Of a stretch of DNA of 64,000 bases, positions 37,625-45,946 are shown in pieces. This DNA comes from Mesorhizobium sp. BR1-1-16 (GTDB taxonomy: Bacteria > Pseudomonadota > Alphaproteobacteria > Rhizobiales > Kaistiaceae), in NCBI RefSeq assembly GCF_020165495.1, contig NZ_JAIUIE010000013.1, forward strand, positions 1 through 64,000, read 5' to 3'. The notes under the pieces were generated by a model, which was not told the origin of the DNA, made no database searches, and worked only from the letters and a program-made list of their open reading frames with translations. Both the position numbers and the translations under genes were made by a program. How positions within the stretch are numbered: position 1 is the first letter of the stretch; each line of letters begins with the position of its first letter.

Positions 37625-37634
37625 TGTCATGACA
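37625..37634. promoter_or_regulatory. Palindrome TGTCATGACA, candidate GntR operator
   Basis: A perfect 10-bp palindrome 16 bp before the GntR start. The half-site TGTCAT recurs as TGTCATT at 37767-37773 and 37788-37794, two helical turns apart, directly upstream of the pfkB start at 37819. Shared half-sites at both promoters suggest one regulator acting on both. Confidence 0.45.
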
Positions 37635-37766
37635 GATTTTCCATGACCTCGTGCTTCGAAGCGGGCAGGGGAATGCCCGTTGCCGATGCAGGCTGCCCTT
37701 ATATCGGGCATGGGGGCGGTGTCGCATTAAATTCGTGCATCGGATGAATGTGGCCGGTTGACCAAA

Positions 37767-37794
37767 TGTCATTACGTTCGTACGTTTTGTCATT
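37767..37794. promoter_or_regulatory. Two TGTCATT direct repeats upstream of PfkB operon
   Basis: TGTCATT occurs at 37767-37773 and again at 37788-37794 with a 21-bp period, with the palindrome CGTACG between them, 25 bp before the GTG start of the kinase. This is consistent with a dimer-of-dimers site for the divergent GntR regulator. Confidence 0.35.
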
Positions 37795-37818
37795 CTTCGG
37801 TCCAACTGGAAGCCGCTC

Positions 37819-38724
37819 GTGGCCGCGTCAACTCTCCTCTTCGTCGGCGACGTGAGCCTCGATCTGACGATGGCCGTTTCGCACGTGCCGCAGCCGGACG
37901 AGAAGGTCCATGCCGATCGCACGGTCGAAGGGCCGGGCGGCGTGGTCGCCAATGCAGCCGCGGCAGCTGCTGCCAGTGGTGCGGCAGTGCGGCTCTCTGT
38001 CCGGCTCGGCAATGACACCGCGTCCGAGGTGCTGCTTGCCGGCCTTCGGGCGGCTGGCCTCGCGGTCGAGGTCGAGCATGGCGACAGTTCGGTCTACCGC
38101 GTGGTCGTGCTGATCGAGCCGCATGGTGAAAAGCGGCTGATGCTGGACCCCAACCCGACCCTGTTTCCGACCCTCGACGCCATCGAGCGGCTGTCGCTGG
38201 ACGGCGTCAGCCATGTGCACACTGCGCTGTACGGGCCGGCCGCGCCGCGGCTGGTCGAGCGCTGCCGCGAAGCGGACGTGCCGTGGTCGCTCGACCTCGA
38301 GCCTGCAACGTTCAAGGACGGCTTCGACACGATCGCCCCTCTGGTCGCGGGCGCGAGCGTCGTTTTCGTCAATGAGCGCTCCGCCCGCGCGATCGGCGAC
38401 GGCTTCGAGCGGATCCTGCTGCGGACGGGCGCGAAAAGCGTTGTCCACACGATGGGTGCCGAGGGCGCGCGCTACGGCTCCGAGGTGGACACGTTCACCG
38501 TCGCGCCACCATCAGGCCTCGCCGTCATTGACACCACCGGCGCTGGCGATTGCCTCGCCGGATGGTTCGTGGCCGGGGTGGCTGCCGGCCTGCCGCCGCA
38601 GGAGAACCTTCGCCGTGCCGTCGTCGCTGCCAGCCTCTCCTGTGGCCGGCTCGGCGGGCAGATGTCCTTTCCCGACCGCGCTGCGGTCCTGTCCCTTTTA
38701 CAGATCGTCGAAAGCGCCGCATGA
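37819..38724 (+). CDS. PfkB-family carbohydrate/nucleoside kinase (operon A)
   Basis: Ribokinase-fold kinase of 301 residues: an N-terminal strand LLFVGDVSLDLTMAVSHVPQ, a GPGGVVANAAAAAA substrate loop, and the C-terminal anion hole and catalytic Asp in DTTGAGDCLAGWFVAG. It should phosphorylate a sugar or the sugar part of a nucleoside with ATP. It is the first gene of operon A and starts with GTG after GGAAG. The last 4 bases overlap the BtpA gene (ATGA), so the two proteins are made in step. A paralogue at 49836-50741 also sits beside a BtpA gene, which implies kinase and BtpA act on consecutive intermediates. Confidence 0.85.
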   Translation: MAASTLLFVGDVSLDLTMAVSHVPQPDEKVHADRTVEGPGGVVANAAAAAAASGAAVRLSVRLGNDTASEVLLAGLRAAGLAVEVEHGDSSVYRVVVLIEPHGEKRLMLDPNPTLFPTLDAIERLSLDGVSHVHTALYGPAAPRLVERCREADVPWSLDLEPATFKDGFDTIAPLVAGASVVFVNERSARAIGDGFERILLRTGAKSVVHTMGAEGARYGSEVDTFTVAPPSGLAVIDTTGAGDCLAGWFVAGVAAGLPPQENLRRAVVAASLSCGRLGGQMSFPDRAAVLSLLQIVESAA

Positions 38725-39566
38725 CCGCTCCCCAGGTTCTCCCGCAAAAGCCCGATGCGCTGAAGGCGCTGTTTCCGGTGTCGAAGCCGGTCATTGGCGT
38801 CGTTCACCTGAAACCTCTGCCCGGTGCGCCGCGCTATGACGGCCAGCCCGTGCGCGAGGTCTATGAAGCTGCCGCGGCGGACGCCCGGACGCTGGCCGCC
38901 GGCGGCATCGACGGCATCATCGTCGAGAACGCCAGCGACATGCCGTTCTCGCGCCCCGATCAGATCGGTCACGAAACCGTCGCCGGACTGACGGCAGCGT
39001 GCCTCGCGGTGCGCGCGGTCGTCGACACGCCGATCGGCATTACCTGCGTTGCCAATGGCGCGCTCGCGGCGCTGGCGGTGGCCAAGGCCGTCGGCGCGCG
39101 CTGGGTGCGCGTCAACCAGTGGGTCAACGCCTATGTCGCCAACGAAGGCTTCCTGAATGGCCCGGCGCCGGAGGCGATGCGCTACCGGTCCCACATTCAC
39201 GCCCGCGACGTCGCCATCTTCGCCGATGTGCATGTGAAGTTCGGCGCCCACGCAATCACCTCCGACCGTTCGATCGCCGAACAGGCGACGGACGCCGAAT
39301 GGTTCGATGCCGATGTGCTGATTGCCACGGGCACGCGCACGGGATCACCGACCGAGCCGCGCGAAGTCGACGAGGTACGGTCCGGCACGAACCTGCCGGT
39401 GATCGTCGGTTCCGGCCTGTCGCCCGAGCAGGTGCCGGCGCTGTTCCTGTCGGCTGACGGCGCGATCATCGGCCAGTGGCTGAAGGTCGACGGCAAGTGG
39501 TGGAATCCGGTCGATCCGCGCCGCGTCGAACGCCTGATGGAAGCGGTGGCGAAGGTCCGCACTTGA
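38721..39566 (+). CDS. BtpA/SgcQ-family TIM-barrel protein (operon A)
   Basis: Protein of 281 residues of the BtpA family. Signature segments are PVIGVVHLKPLPGAPRY at about 23-40, GGIDGIIVENASDMPF, VNQWVNAYVANEGFLNG and VGSGLSPEQVPALF. The fold is a TIM barrel with a phosphate-binding end (SGLS near residue 240). The family is named for a cyanobacterial photosystem I factor, but in heterotrophs (for example E. coli sgcQ) it sits with sugar uptake genes and its reaction is not established. Pairing with PfkB kinases here points to an enzyme using a phosphorylated sugar or nucleoside; that is inference. It overlaps the kinase gene by 4 bases and the ATPase gene by one base. Confidence 0.85.
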   Translation: MTAPQVLPQKPDALKALFPVSKPVIGVVHLKPLPGAPRYDGQPVREVYEAAAADARTLAAGGIDGIIVENASDMPFSRPDQIGHETVAGLTAACLAVRAVVDTPIGITCVANGALAALAVAKAVGARWVRVNQWVNAYVANEGFLNGPAPEAMRYRSHIHARDVAIFADVHVKFGAHAITSDRSIAEQATDAEWFDADVLIATGTRTGSPTEPREVDEVRSGTNLPVIVGSGLSPEQVPALFLSADGAIIGQWLKVDGKWWNPVDPRRVERLMEAVAKVRT

Positions 39567-40354
39567 TGGGAGCGCCGATCGCCATGGCCGAACCCTTCCT
39601 CGTCGCCAAGGGCATCACGAAGCGCTTCGGCGCGCTGACGGCCCTTGCCGGTGTCGATCTGGAAATCCGCAGCGGCGAGGTGCTCGCCCTGCTCGGCGAC
39701 AATGGCGCCGGCAAGTCGACCTTCATCAAGGTTCTCGCCGGCGCGCATGCGCCGAGCGATGGCGAGCTTCTTGTCGAGGGCCGCCCCGTGCATTTCGCCT
39801 CGCCGAAGGACGCCGCCGCCTCCGGCATAGCGACCATCTTCCAGGAACTGGCGCTGTCTGAGAACCTGTCGATCGCGGAGAACGTGTTTCTCGGCCGCGA
39901 GCTGAAGCGCTCGGTGCTCGGCGTGCCGTTCCTGCGCCGCGCCGAGATGAAGAAGCGCGTCGAAGACCTCCTGGTCGAGCTCGACGCCCATATTTCCGAC
40001 CCCACAGCGGCCGTGGGCAGCCTGTCAGGCGGCCAGCGCCAGGCCGTCGCCATCTGCCGGGCGCTGAACCTGAACGCGAGGATGGTGATCATGGATGAGC
40101 CGACCGCAGCGCTTGCGGTCGCCGAAACCCGCAAGGTGCTCGAACTCACCCGCCGCCTCGCGGCCCGGGGCTGCGCGGTCGTGCTGATCAGCCACAACAT
40201 TGCCGACGTGTTCGAGGTTGCCGATCGCATGGTCGTGTTCCGGCGAGGCCGAAAGGTCGGCGAGCGGCTGCGCAGCGAGACGACGCCCGAAGAAATCGTC
40301 GCGTTCATCACGGGGGCCCATGCGGATGTCCGGGCGCTCGAAAAAACCAAATAA
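39566..40354 (+). CDS. CUT2 ABC transporter ATP-binding protein, single domain (operon A)
   Basis: Sugar-type ATPase of 262 residues with one nucleotide-binding domain (FrcA-like), whereas RbsA has two. It has Walker A GDNGAGKST, Q-loop IFQELALSENLSI, signature SLSGGQRQAVAICRAL, Walker B VIMDEPTAALA and switch VLISHNI. The chosen ATG overlaps the BtpA stop (TGATG); a second ATG at 39584 with GGGAG about 10 bases upstream is possible. It powers the importer formed with the binding protein and two permeases that follow. Confidence 0.9.
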   Translation: MGAPIAMAEPFLVAKGITKRFGALTALAGVDLEIRSGEVLALLGDNGAGKSTFIKVLAGAHAPSDGELLVEGRPVHFASPKDAAASGIATIFQELALSENLSIAENVFLGRELKRSVLGVPFLRRAEMKKRVEDLLVELDAHISDPTAAVGSLSGGQRQAVAICRALNLNARMVIMDEPTAALAVAETRKVLELTRRLAARGCAVVLISHNIADVFEVADRMVVFRRGRKVGERLRSETTPEEIVAFITGAHADVRALEKTK

Positions 40355-40380
40355 CGACATCCAGCAATAACGACATCCAG
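40350..40380 (+). repeat. Tandem 15-bp direct repeat at ATPase/binding-protein junction
   Basis: AATAACGACATCCAG occurs at 40350-40364 and again at 40366-40380. The first copy contains the ATPase stop codon and the second lies in the gap before the binding-protein ribosome site (AGAGGG). It looks like a recent local slippage duplication. Confidence 0.7.
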
Positions 40381-40395
40381 AAAGAGGGAAATCGA

Positions 40396-41382
40396 ATGAA
40401 AGACCTGATCAGAACGTTCGCCACCGCCGCGGCAATCGCCGCAATGGGCGTTGGCGCCGCCTTCGCGCAGGACAAGCCGAAGGTGGCTTTCGTGCCGCAG
40501 ATCGTCGGCATCCCCTATTTCAACGCCATGGAAGCCGGCGGCAAGAAGGCCGCGGCGGACCTCGGCGTCGATTTCATCTATTCCGGGCCCGTCGATGGCA
40601 ATCCGGTCGACCAGCTCCAGATCGTTCAGAACCTGATCGATCAGGGCGTCAACGCGCTCGCCGTCAGCGTCCTCGACGCTTCGGCCATCGCGCCGGTCGT
40701 GGAAGCCGCCAAGGCCAAGGGCACGAAGCTCTTCACGAGCGATAGCGACGCCCCCGACAGCGGCCGTCTCGTCTATGTCGCGCAGGCGACCGACGAAGGC
40801 CTCGGAAACGCGATCATCGACGAGCTGGTCAAGCGGGTTGGCGAGGATGCCAAGGTCGGTATCGTCTCCGGCGAGGCAACCGCTTCGAACCTCAATGCCT
40901 GGATCGGCTTCATGCAGAAGCGGGCAGCCGCGAAATATCCGAAGCTGAAGCTGCTCGATCCGCAATATGCCGGCAGCACCGCGCAGCGCGCAGCGCAGGT
41001 CAGCTCCGACCTGATGGCTGCCAATCCGGACCTGAAGGGCATCATCGCCGTCGCTTCGAGCACCTGCCCGGGCGTGGCGCAGGCGATCGAGACCGCCGGC
41101 AAGATCGGCCAGATCACCGCCACCGGCTATTGCAGCCCGAACACCGCGCGCGCTTACCTCAAGAGCGGTGCGTTCGGCTTCACCGTGCTGTGGGATCCGG
41201 CCCAGCTCGGCTACCTGACCGTCTGGGCTGGCAAGCAGCTGATCGACGGCAAGCCGTTCGAGGCGAGCAACACCATTCCCGGCATGACCAGCCCGGCCAC
41301 CTATGACGCCACGACCGGCATCCTGCTGCTCGGGCCGCCGGCGATCTTCACGGCCGAGAACGTCGACAAGTACGACTTCTGA
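40396..41382 (+). CDS. CUT2 periplasmic sugar-binding protein (operon A)
   Basis: Exported binding protein of 328 residues: signal peptide ATAAAIAAMGVGAAFAQ, then KVAFVPQIVGIPYFNAMEAG and DGNPVDQLQIVQNLIDQGVNALAVS, typical of RbsB-like proteins (Peripla_BP_4). The AI-2/rhamnose-binding LsrB and RhaS group shows the same wording around IPYFNAMEAGGKKAAADLGV. The family binds pentoses, AI-2, or sugar-containing small molecules; the ligand cannot be named here. AGAGGG precedes the ATG. It lies between the ATPase and permease genes of operon A. Confidence 0.9.
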   Translation: MKDLIRTFATAAAIAAMGVGAAFAQDKPKVAFVPQIVGIPYFNAMEAGGKKAAADLGVDFIYSGPVDGNPVDQLQIVQNLIDQGVNALAVSVLDASAIAPVVEAAKAKGTKLFTSDSDAPDSGRLVYVAQATDEGLGNAIIDELVKRVGEDAKVGIVSGEATASNLNAWIGFMQKRAAAKYPKLKLLDPQYAGSTAQRAAQVSSDLMAANPDLKGIIAVASSTCPGVAQAIETAGKIGQITATGYCSPNTARAYLKSGAFGFTVLWDPAQLGYLTVWAGKQLIDGKPFEASNTIPGMTSPATYDATTGILLLGPPAIFTAENVDKYDF

Positions 41383-41401
41383 GCGGATACGGCGCCCGAT
41401 C

Positions 41402-42376
41402 ATGATCAAAGTCCTGCCTCGTGGCGCCGTGCCCGAAAACCGCGAACTGCTCCTGCTCGGGGCCTGTGTCCTGGCGATCGTGCTGTTCGCGGTCTCCTCC
41501 CCCTTCTTCGCGACCGCGGATAACGCGGTCACGATCCTCCGCAACAGCGTCGAGCTGCTGCTGATCAGCCTCGGCATGTCGCTGCTGCTCGCCATGGGCG
41601 GTGTCGACGTGTCGATCGGCACGGTGATGGGCCTCGCTGCCTTCGTCATCGGAAGGCTCCTCATCGCGACAGTCGATCCGGTGCTGGCCGCCATTGCCGG
41701 CATTCTGGCCGGTGCGGCGCTCGGCATGGTGACCGGCGCGGTCGTCGTGTTTGGCCGCATCCCGGCCATCGTCGCCACGCTCGGCCTGTTGGGTGTCTAC
41801 AAGGCGGCCATCTATCTGGCGCTCGGCGGCGCCTGGCTCTCGGGCCTGCCGCCGACATTGACCGCGATGCTGCAGGTCCGGCTCGTCGGCGTGCCGATCG
41901 CGGTCATCGTCATCGCGCTCTCCTATGGCGCGATCTGGCTGGCGATGCGGCGCACCCCGTTCGGGCTGCATCTGCTCGCCGTCGGCAATTCCGAGGAAAA
42001 GGCGCGCCTGCAGGGCGTCAATACCAAGCTCATCCAGTTTTCCACCTTCGTCATCAGCGGCACCCTGGCTGGCGTGGCGGCGGTGTTCTACATCGGCACC
42101 TACCGCAATGTGGAAATGACCATCGGCAGCACGCTGGCGCTCGACGCGATCGCCGCCGTCGTGCTCGGCGGCACCAGCATCCTTGGCGGCAAGTGCAGCC
42201 TCCTCGGCACCGTTCTCGGCGTGCTGCTGCTGCGCATCCTGCAGAACGGCCTGCTACTCATCGGCGTGCCATCGCTGTGGCAGACGGTGGTGACCGGCGC
42301 CCTGCTGATCGGAGTGCTCAGCATCGAGGGCCTTTCGGGCCGGCTCCAGCTCAAATTTGCGGGCGCCACGCAATGA
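41402..42376 (+). CDS. CUT2 ABC transporter permease 1 (operon A)
   Basis: Membrane permease of 324 residues with eight to ten hydrophobic helices. BPD_transp_2 hallmarks are LLLAMGGVDVSIGTVMGLAAF, TPFGLHLLAVGNSEEKARLQGV (the cytoplasmic coupling loop) and AAVVLGGTSILGGK. The ATG at 41402 starts MIKVLPRG. Stop and next start overlap by 4 bases (ATGA), which couples it to the second permease; the two probably form a heterodimeric channel. Confidence 0.9.
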   Translation: MIKVLPRGAVPENRELLLLGACVLAIVLFAVSSPFFATADNAVTILRNSVELLLISLGMSLLLAMGGVDVSIGTVMGLAAFVIGRLLIATVDPVLAAIAGILAGAALGMVTGAVVVFGRIPAIVATLGLLGVYKAAIYLALGGAWLSGLPPTLTAMLQVRLVGVPIAVIVIALSYGAIWLAMRRTPFGLHLLAVGNSEEKARLQGVNTKLIQFSTFVISGTLAGVAAVFYIGTYRNVEMTIGSTLALDAIAAVVLGGTSILGGKCSLLGTVLGVLLLRILQNGLLLIGVPSLWQTVVTGALLIGVLSIEGLSGRLQLKFAGATQ

Positions 42377-43329
42377 TCGCGCTCGGCAAAATGCGCGGCC
42401 AGAACCTTATCCTGGCGATCCTCGCGGCACTCTGGGTGGCGACAATCATCGGATTGTCGGTGCTGAGCCCGGCGATGTTCAACGCCGGCACGGTGACCAA
42501 CATCCTGCAATTCTCCACCATCCTGTCGCTGGTGGCGCTTGGCCAGACGTTGGTGATCCTGTCCGGCGGGGCCGGCATCGACCTGTCGATCGGCGGGACC
42601 GTCTCGCTGTCGGCGATGCTGGCCATGCTCGCGTTCAAGGCGGGAATGCCGATCGTCCTGGTGCCGCCGGCCTGCATCCTGATCGGACTCGCGCTTGGCG
42701 CGATCAACGGCCTGCTCGTCACCAAGCTCCGCATCCTGCCGCTCATCGCCACGCTCGGCACGCTGTTCATCTATTCCGGCACGGCACTCGCAGTGACCGG
42801 GGGCGCGGCTATGTCCGGCGTGCCGGCCTGGATGCTGGCCTGGGGCCGCGGCTCGATCTCGTCGCTGCCGCTGCCCTTCATCACCATCGCGCTGCCCGCC
42901 TTCGGCATCGCCGGCATCGTGCTCCTTTGGACCGCGTGGGGTCGCTGGATCTACGCGATGGGCTTCAACGAGCGCTCGGCGCGGCTGGTCGGCATCCCGG
43001 TCGATCGCGTCCGCCTGCTGATCTACATGATCAGCGGCGGGCTGGGCGGGCTCGGCGGCCTCATTTCCCTGGCGTGGCTTGGAAGCGGTCGTCCCAATAT
43101 CGGGCAGAACCTCGAGCTGGAATCCCTGACGGCGGCGATGCTCGGCGGCGTCGCCATTGTCGGCGGACGCGGCGGCGTCGGCGGCGTGCTCGCCGCGGTG
43201 CTGCTGCTGGTGACGCTCAAGACAGGCTTGCTGCGCCTCAACGTCAACACCGTCTGGCAGGTGGGCGTCGTCGGCGTCCTGCTGATCGCCGTGCTGATTG
43301 CCGACCGCCTGACGACACATCGGAGATGA
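42373..43329 (+). CDS. CUT2 ABC transporter permease 2 (operon A)
   Basis: Second BPD_transp_2 permease, 318 residues: LVILSGGAGIDLSIGGTVSLSAM, a coupling loop GRWIYAMGFNERSARLVGI, and AAMLGGVAIVGGRGGVGGV. It differs clearly from permease 1, so the pair is a heterodimer and not a repeat. The stop lies 3 bases before the chosen ATG of the M20 hydrolase gene. Confidence 0.9.
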   Translation: MIALGKMRGQNLILAILAALWVATIIGLSVLSPAMFNAGTVTNILQFSTILSLVALGQTLVILSGGAGIDLSIGGTVSLSAMLAMLAFKAGMPIVLVPPACILIGLALGAINGLLVTKLRILPLIATLGTLFIYSGTALAVTGGAAMSGVPAWMLAWGRGSISSLPLPFITIALPAFGIAGIVLLWTAWGRWIYAMGFNERSARLVGIPVDRVRLLIYMISGGLGGLGGLISLAWLGSGRPNIGQNLELESLTAAMLGGVAIVGGRGGVGGVLAAVLLLVTLKTGLLRLNVNTVWQVGVVGVLLIAVLIADRLTTHRR

Positions 43330-43331
43330 GA

Positions 43332-44648
43332 ATGGACAGCCTCGAGCAGAACATCGCCAAGCGGGTCGAGGAGCGCGCCGACCGTATCGTCGAGACGCTG
43401 AGCGATCTCGTCAGCTTCCCGTCGATTGTCCTTTCGGACCCGACCAAGGCAGGCCCCGGCGAGCGCGACTGCCAGCTCTATCTCCAGAAACGCATCGAGG
43501 CGCTCGGCTTCACCACCGATCTTTGGGAGCCGGACGGCCCGGCGCTTTATGAAAAATACAAAGGCCGCCCCGGCGCCAACAAGGGTCGCACCTTTGTCGG
43601 CCGTCCCAATCTTGGTGGCGTGCTGCGCGGCAATGGCGGCGGCCGCTCGATCATGCTGAACGGCCATATCGATGTGGTGCCGCCCGGCGCGGCCGAGCAT
43701 TGGAAGACCGATCCGTTCACGCCGGTGCTTCAGGACGGCAAGCTCTATGGGCGCGGTTCGGTCGACATGAAGGGCGGCGTCACCTGCATGCTGATGGCGG
43801 TCGAGGTCCTGAAGGAACTCGGTGTATCGCTGTCCGGCGACGTGGTGTTCACGACGGTGGTCGATGAAGAGATCGGCGGCATGGGCTCGCTCGCCATGGT
43901 CGATCGCGGCTTCAAGGCCGATGCCGGCATCATGACCGAGCCGACGGCGAACCGGATCGCGCCGCTCTGCCATGGCGTCGTCTGGGGCCGGATCATCGTC
44001 GACGGCATCGGCGGTCATGCCGAACTGACGCCGCAGGCCTGGTACGCGGCGGGGCCCGTCGATGCTATCCAGCTCTGCCGCCAGATGCTCGACGGCATCG
44101 ACATTCTCAACCGGCGCTGGATGACCGATCCGAAGAAGATGCATCCGCTGATGGATATGCCGAACCAGATCATGGTGACGCAGATGCAGGCCGGCGAGCA
44201 TCCGGCCTCGACCGCAGGCCGGGCCGAGATCGTCATCGACGCGCAATACCTGCCGAGCGAGAAGGACGAGTTCGGGCTCGGCGGCCACGTCAAGCGCGAG
44301 ATCGAGGAGCATATCGCCTTCGTCTGTCAGGCCGATCCCTATCTCCGCGCCCATCCGGCTCGCATCGAATGGATCCTCGACGCCGACTGCGCCGAAGTGC
44401 CGGCCGAGCACCCGTTCGTGCAGACGATGCAGGGCGCCTGCGCGGCCACTGGGCTGTCGCCGGTACTGGCGGGCTTCGGTCCTCATTCAGATATCGGGCT
44501 GCCGGGCGGACTTGGGCAGACGCCGACGATCAATTTCGGGCCGGGCGATCCGACCCAGGCCCATCAGGCGAACGAGCATCTCGCGGTCAGCGATCTGGTC
44601 GAGTGCACCAAGGCCATCGCCATCGCCGTCGCGCGCTGGTGCGCCTAG
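43332..44648 (+). CDS. M20-family amidohydrolase/deacylase (ArgE/DapE-like, operon A)
   Basis: Zinc-dependent enzyme of 438 residues. Metal and catalytic sites are MLNGHIDVVPPG near residue 110, YGRGSVDMKGG near 140, the acid pair in TTVVDEEIGGMGS near 175, GHAELTP in the dimerisation lid, and the late FGPHSDIGLPGG. It cleaves an amide in an N-acyl or N-carbamoyl compound, as ArgE, DapE or succinyl-diaminopimelate desuccinylases do. Chosen ATG at 43332 with GGAG 6 bases upstream; an ATG at 43326 overlaps the permease stop. As the last gene of operon A it may process the aglycone freed from the imported compound (inference). Confidence 0.85.
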   Translation: MDSLEQNIAKRVEERADRIVETLSDLVSFPSIVLSDPTKAGPGERDCQLYLQKRIEALGFTTDLWEPDGPALYEKYKGRPGANKGRTFVGRPNLGGVLRGNGGGRSIMLNGHIDVVPPGAAEHWKTDPFTPVLQDGKLYGRGSVDMKGGVTCMLMAVEVLKELGVSLSGDVVFTTVVDEEIGGMGSLAMVDRGFKADAGIMTEPTANRIAPLCHGVVWGRIIVDGIGGHAELTPQAWYAAGPVDAIQLCRQMLDGIDILNRRWMTDPKKMHPLMDMPNQIMVTQMQAGEHPASTAGRAEIVIDAQYLPSEKDEFGLGGHVKREIEEHIAFVCQADPYLRAHPARIEWILDADCAEVPAEHPFVQTMQGACAATGLSPVLAGFGPHSDIGLPGGLGQTPTINFGPGDPTQAHQANEHLAVSDLVECTKAIAIAVARWCA

Positions 44649-44666
44649 CGCCTGAGGCATTCCAGT

Positions 44667-44689
44667 CGCCGAAGCCGCTTGCTTCGGCG
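44667..44689 (+). terminator. Stem-loop after operon A
   Basis: CGCCGAAGC (44667-44675) pairs perfectly with GCTTCGGCG (44681-44689) over a 5-base loop, 18 bp past the M20 hydrolase stop. No strong U-run follows. It probably separates operon A from operon B. Confidence 0.55.
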
Positions 44690-44690
44690 A

Positions 44691-44702
44691 TTAAGCGCTT
44701 AA
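44691..44702. promoter_or_regulatory. Perfect 12-bp palindrome, possible auxiliary LacI operator
   Basis: TTAAGCGCTTAA has the central CG and symmetry typical of LacI-family sites, and lies 157 bp upstream of the main candidate operator, a distance suited to looping. Confidence 0.35.
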
Positions 44703-44847
44703 CCGGGTTCAACTCTTGGGCGATACGCACGAGAATTGAACAGATGCTGCTCTATTCTTCATCATAGACTTCGCGAAGCGCAAGAATCTCTCGAAAATCC
44801 TGACAACGCGCTTGTCTTTGGTCGCGACGATGTTAGCGTGAGGCTCT

Positions 44848-44862
44848 TGTAAACCGGTTACG
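44848..44862. promoter_or_regulatory. LacI-type operator upstream of operon B
   Basis: TGTAAACCGGTTACG contains the perfect palindrome AACCGGTT with a central CG step, the LacI-family hallmark. It ends 15 bp before the LacI start codon, so the regulator probably represses its own gene and the cotranscribed importer. Confidence 0.6.
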
Positions 44863-44877
44863 TAGGACTGGCTGTTT

Positions 44878-45942
44878 ATGAGCACCAAGGTCGCCCGATT
44901 ATCCGATGTCGCCCGCACCGCTGAGGTGTCGGTTGCTACGGTGTCGCGCTTCCTCAACAACCGCCTGCAGCTTCCGGCAGAAACCGCGGCGCGGATCCGG
45001 CGGGCGGTCGCCGAGCACGAGTACACGCCCAACCCGCATGCGCGGAACCTGTCGCTCGGCCGCTCCGAGACGCTGGCGCTCGTCGTGCCGGATATCGCGA
45101 ACCCGTATTTCGCCAGGCTCGCCGCGGCGGTCGAGCGCGAGGCGGCCCAGCAGGGTTACGCGTTGACGCTGTGCGCGTCGCTGAACACATTGCAGCGCGA
45201 GCGCGAGTATATCGCCAGGCTCAGCGGCAGCGCCGTCGATGGCATCATCTTCGTCAGCAACCATGCCGACGACGGCAGCCTGCGCGATCCGATCAATGCG
45301 AGCAGTCGCGGCGTCGTTATCCTCGACGAGGACGTGGCTGGCGTCATCGGCCCTCGGGTCTTCAGCGATAATGAGCAGGGCGGCTATCTCGCCGGCCGCC
45401 ATCTGATCGAGATGGGGCATCGCTCGATCTCGTTCTTCGGCGGGCCGCAGGCGATGCGCAGCACGGAGGCCCGTCTGGCCGGTATTCGCCGGGCAATTGC
45501 CGAGTCTGGCCAGGATGTCGCCATTCGCGATGCTTTCTTCGGTGCCTATTCGCCCGAGCATGGCCGCGCCTGTGCCGCGCGATTCCTGTCCTCGGGCAGC
45601 GAGGCGACCGCCGTGCTCGTGTCCAGCGACGAGATCATGATCGGCGCGCTGGAAATCTTTCGGCGCGACGGAATTCGCGTGCCCGACCGCCTTTCCGTGA
45701 TCGGCTTCGACGATATCGCGCCCTTCGTCCTGTTCGATCCGCCACTGACGTCGATCCGGCAGCCGGTGGAGATGATGGGGCGGCGCGCCGTCGACCTCCT
45801 GATCCGCGGCCTCAAGGGCGAGGATATCGACAGCGTCATCGAGTACCTGCCCGTCGAACTGATCCTGCGGGGATCGGTGGCCCATCCGGCGGGCAGAAAA
45901 GCAGCTGCCACCAAGCGCAGATCACCTAACAGAGGGGAATAA
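44878..45942 (+). CDS. LacI-family transcriptional regulator (operon B)
   Basis: Repressor of 354 residues. The N-terminal helix-turn-helix and hinge are ARLSDVARTAEVSVATVSRFLN at about 5-27 and TPNPHARNLSLGRSETLALVVPDIANPYF (hinge to core). The periplasmic-binding-protein-like ligand domain follows to the end (VIGFDDIAPFVLFDPPLTSIRQP). The ligand is most likely the sugar moved by the importer genes that start 4 bases later. No obvious ribosome site precedes the ATG. Confidence 0.9.
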   Translation: MSTKVARLSDVARTAEVSVATVSRFLNNRLQLPAETAARIRRAVAEHEYTPNPHARNLSLGRSETLALVVPDIANPYFARLAAAVEREAAQQGYALTLCASLNTLQREREYIARLSGSAVDGIIFVSNHADDGSLRDPINASSRGVVILDEDVAGVIGPRVFSDNEQGGYLAGRHLIEMGHRSISFFGGPQAMRSTEARLAGIRRAIAESGQDVAIRDAFFGAYSPEHGRACAARFLSSGSEATAVLVSSDEIMIGALEIFRRDGIRVPDRLSVIGFDDIAPFVLFDPPLTSIRQPVEMMGRRAVDLLIRGLKGEDIDSVIEYLPVELILRGSVAHPAGRKAAATKRRSPNRGE

Positions 45943-45946
45943 CATC

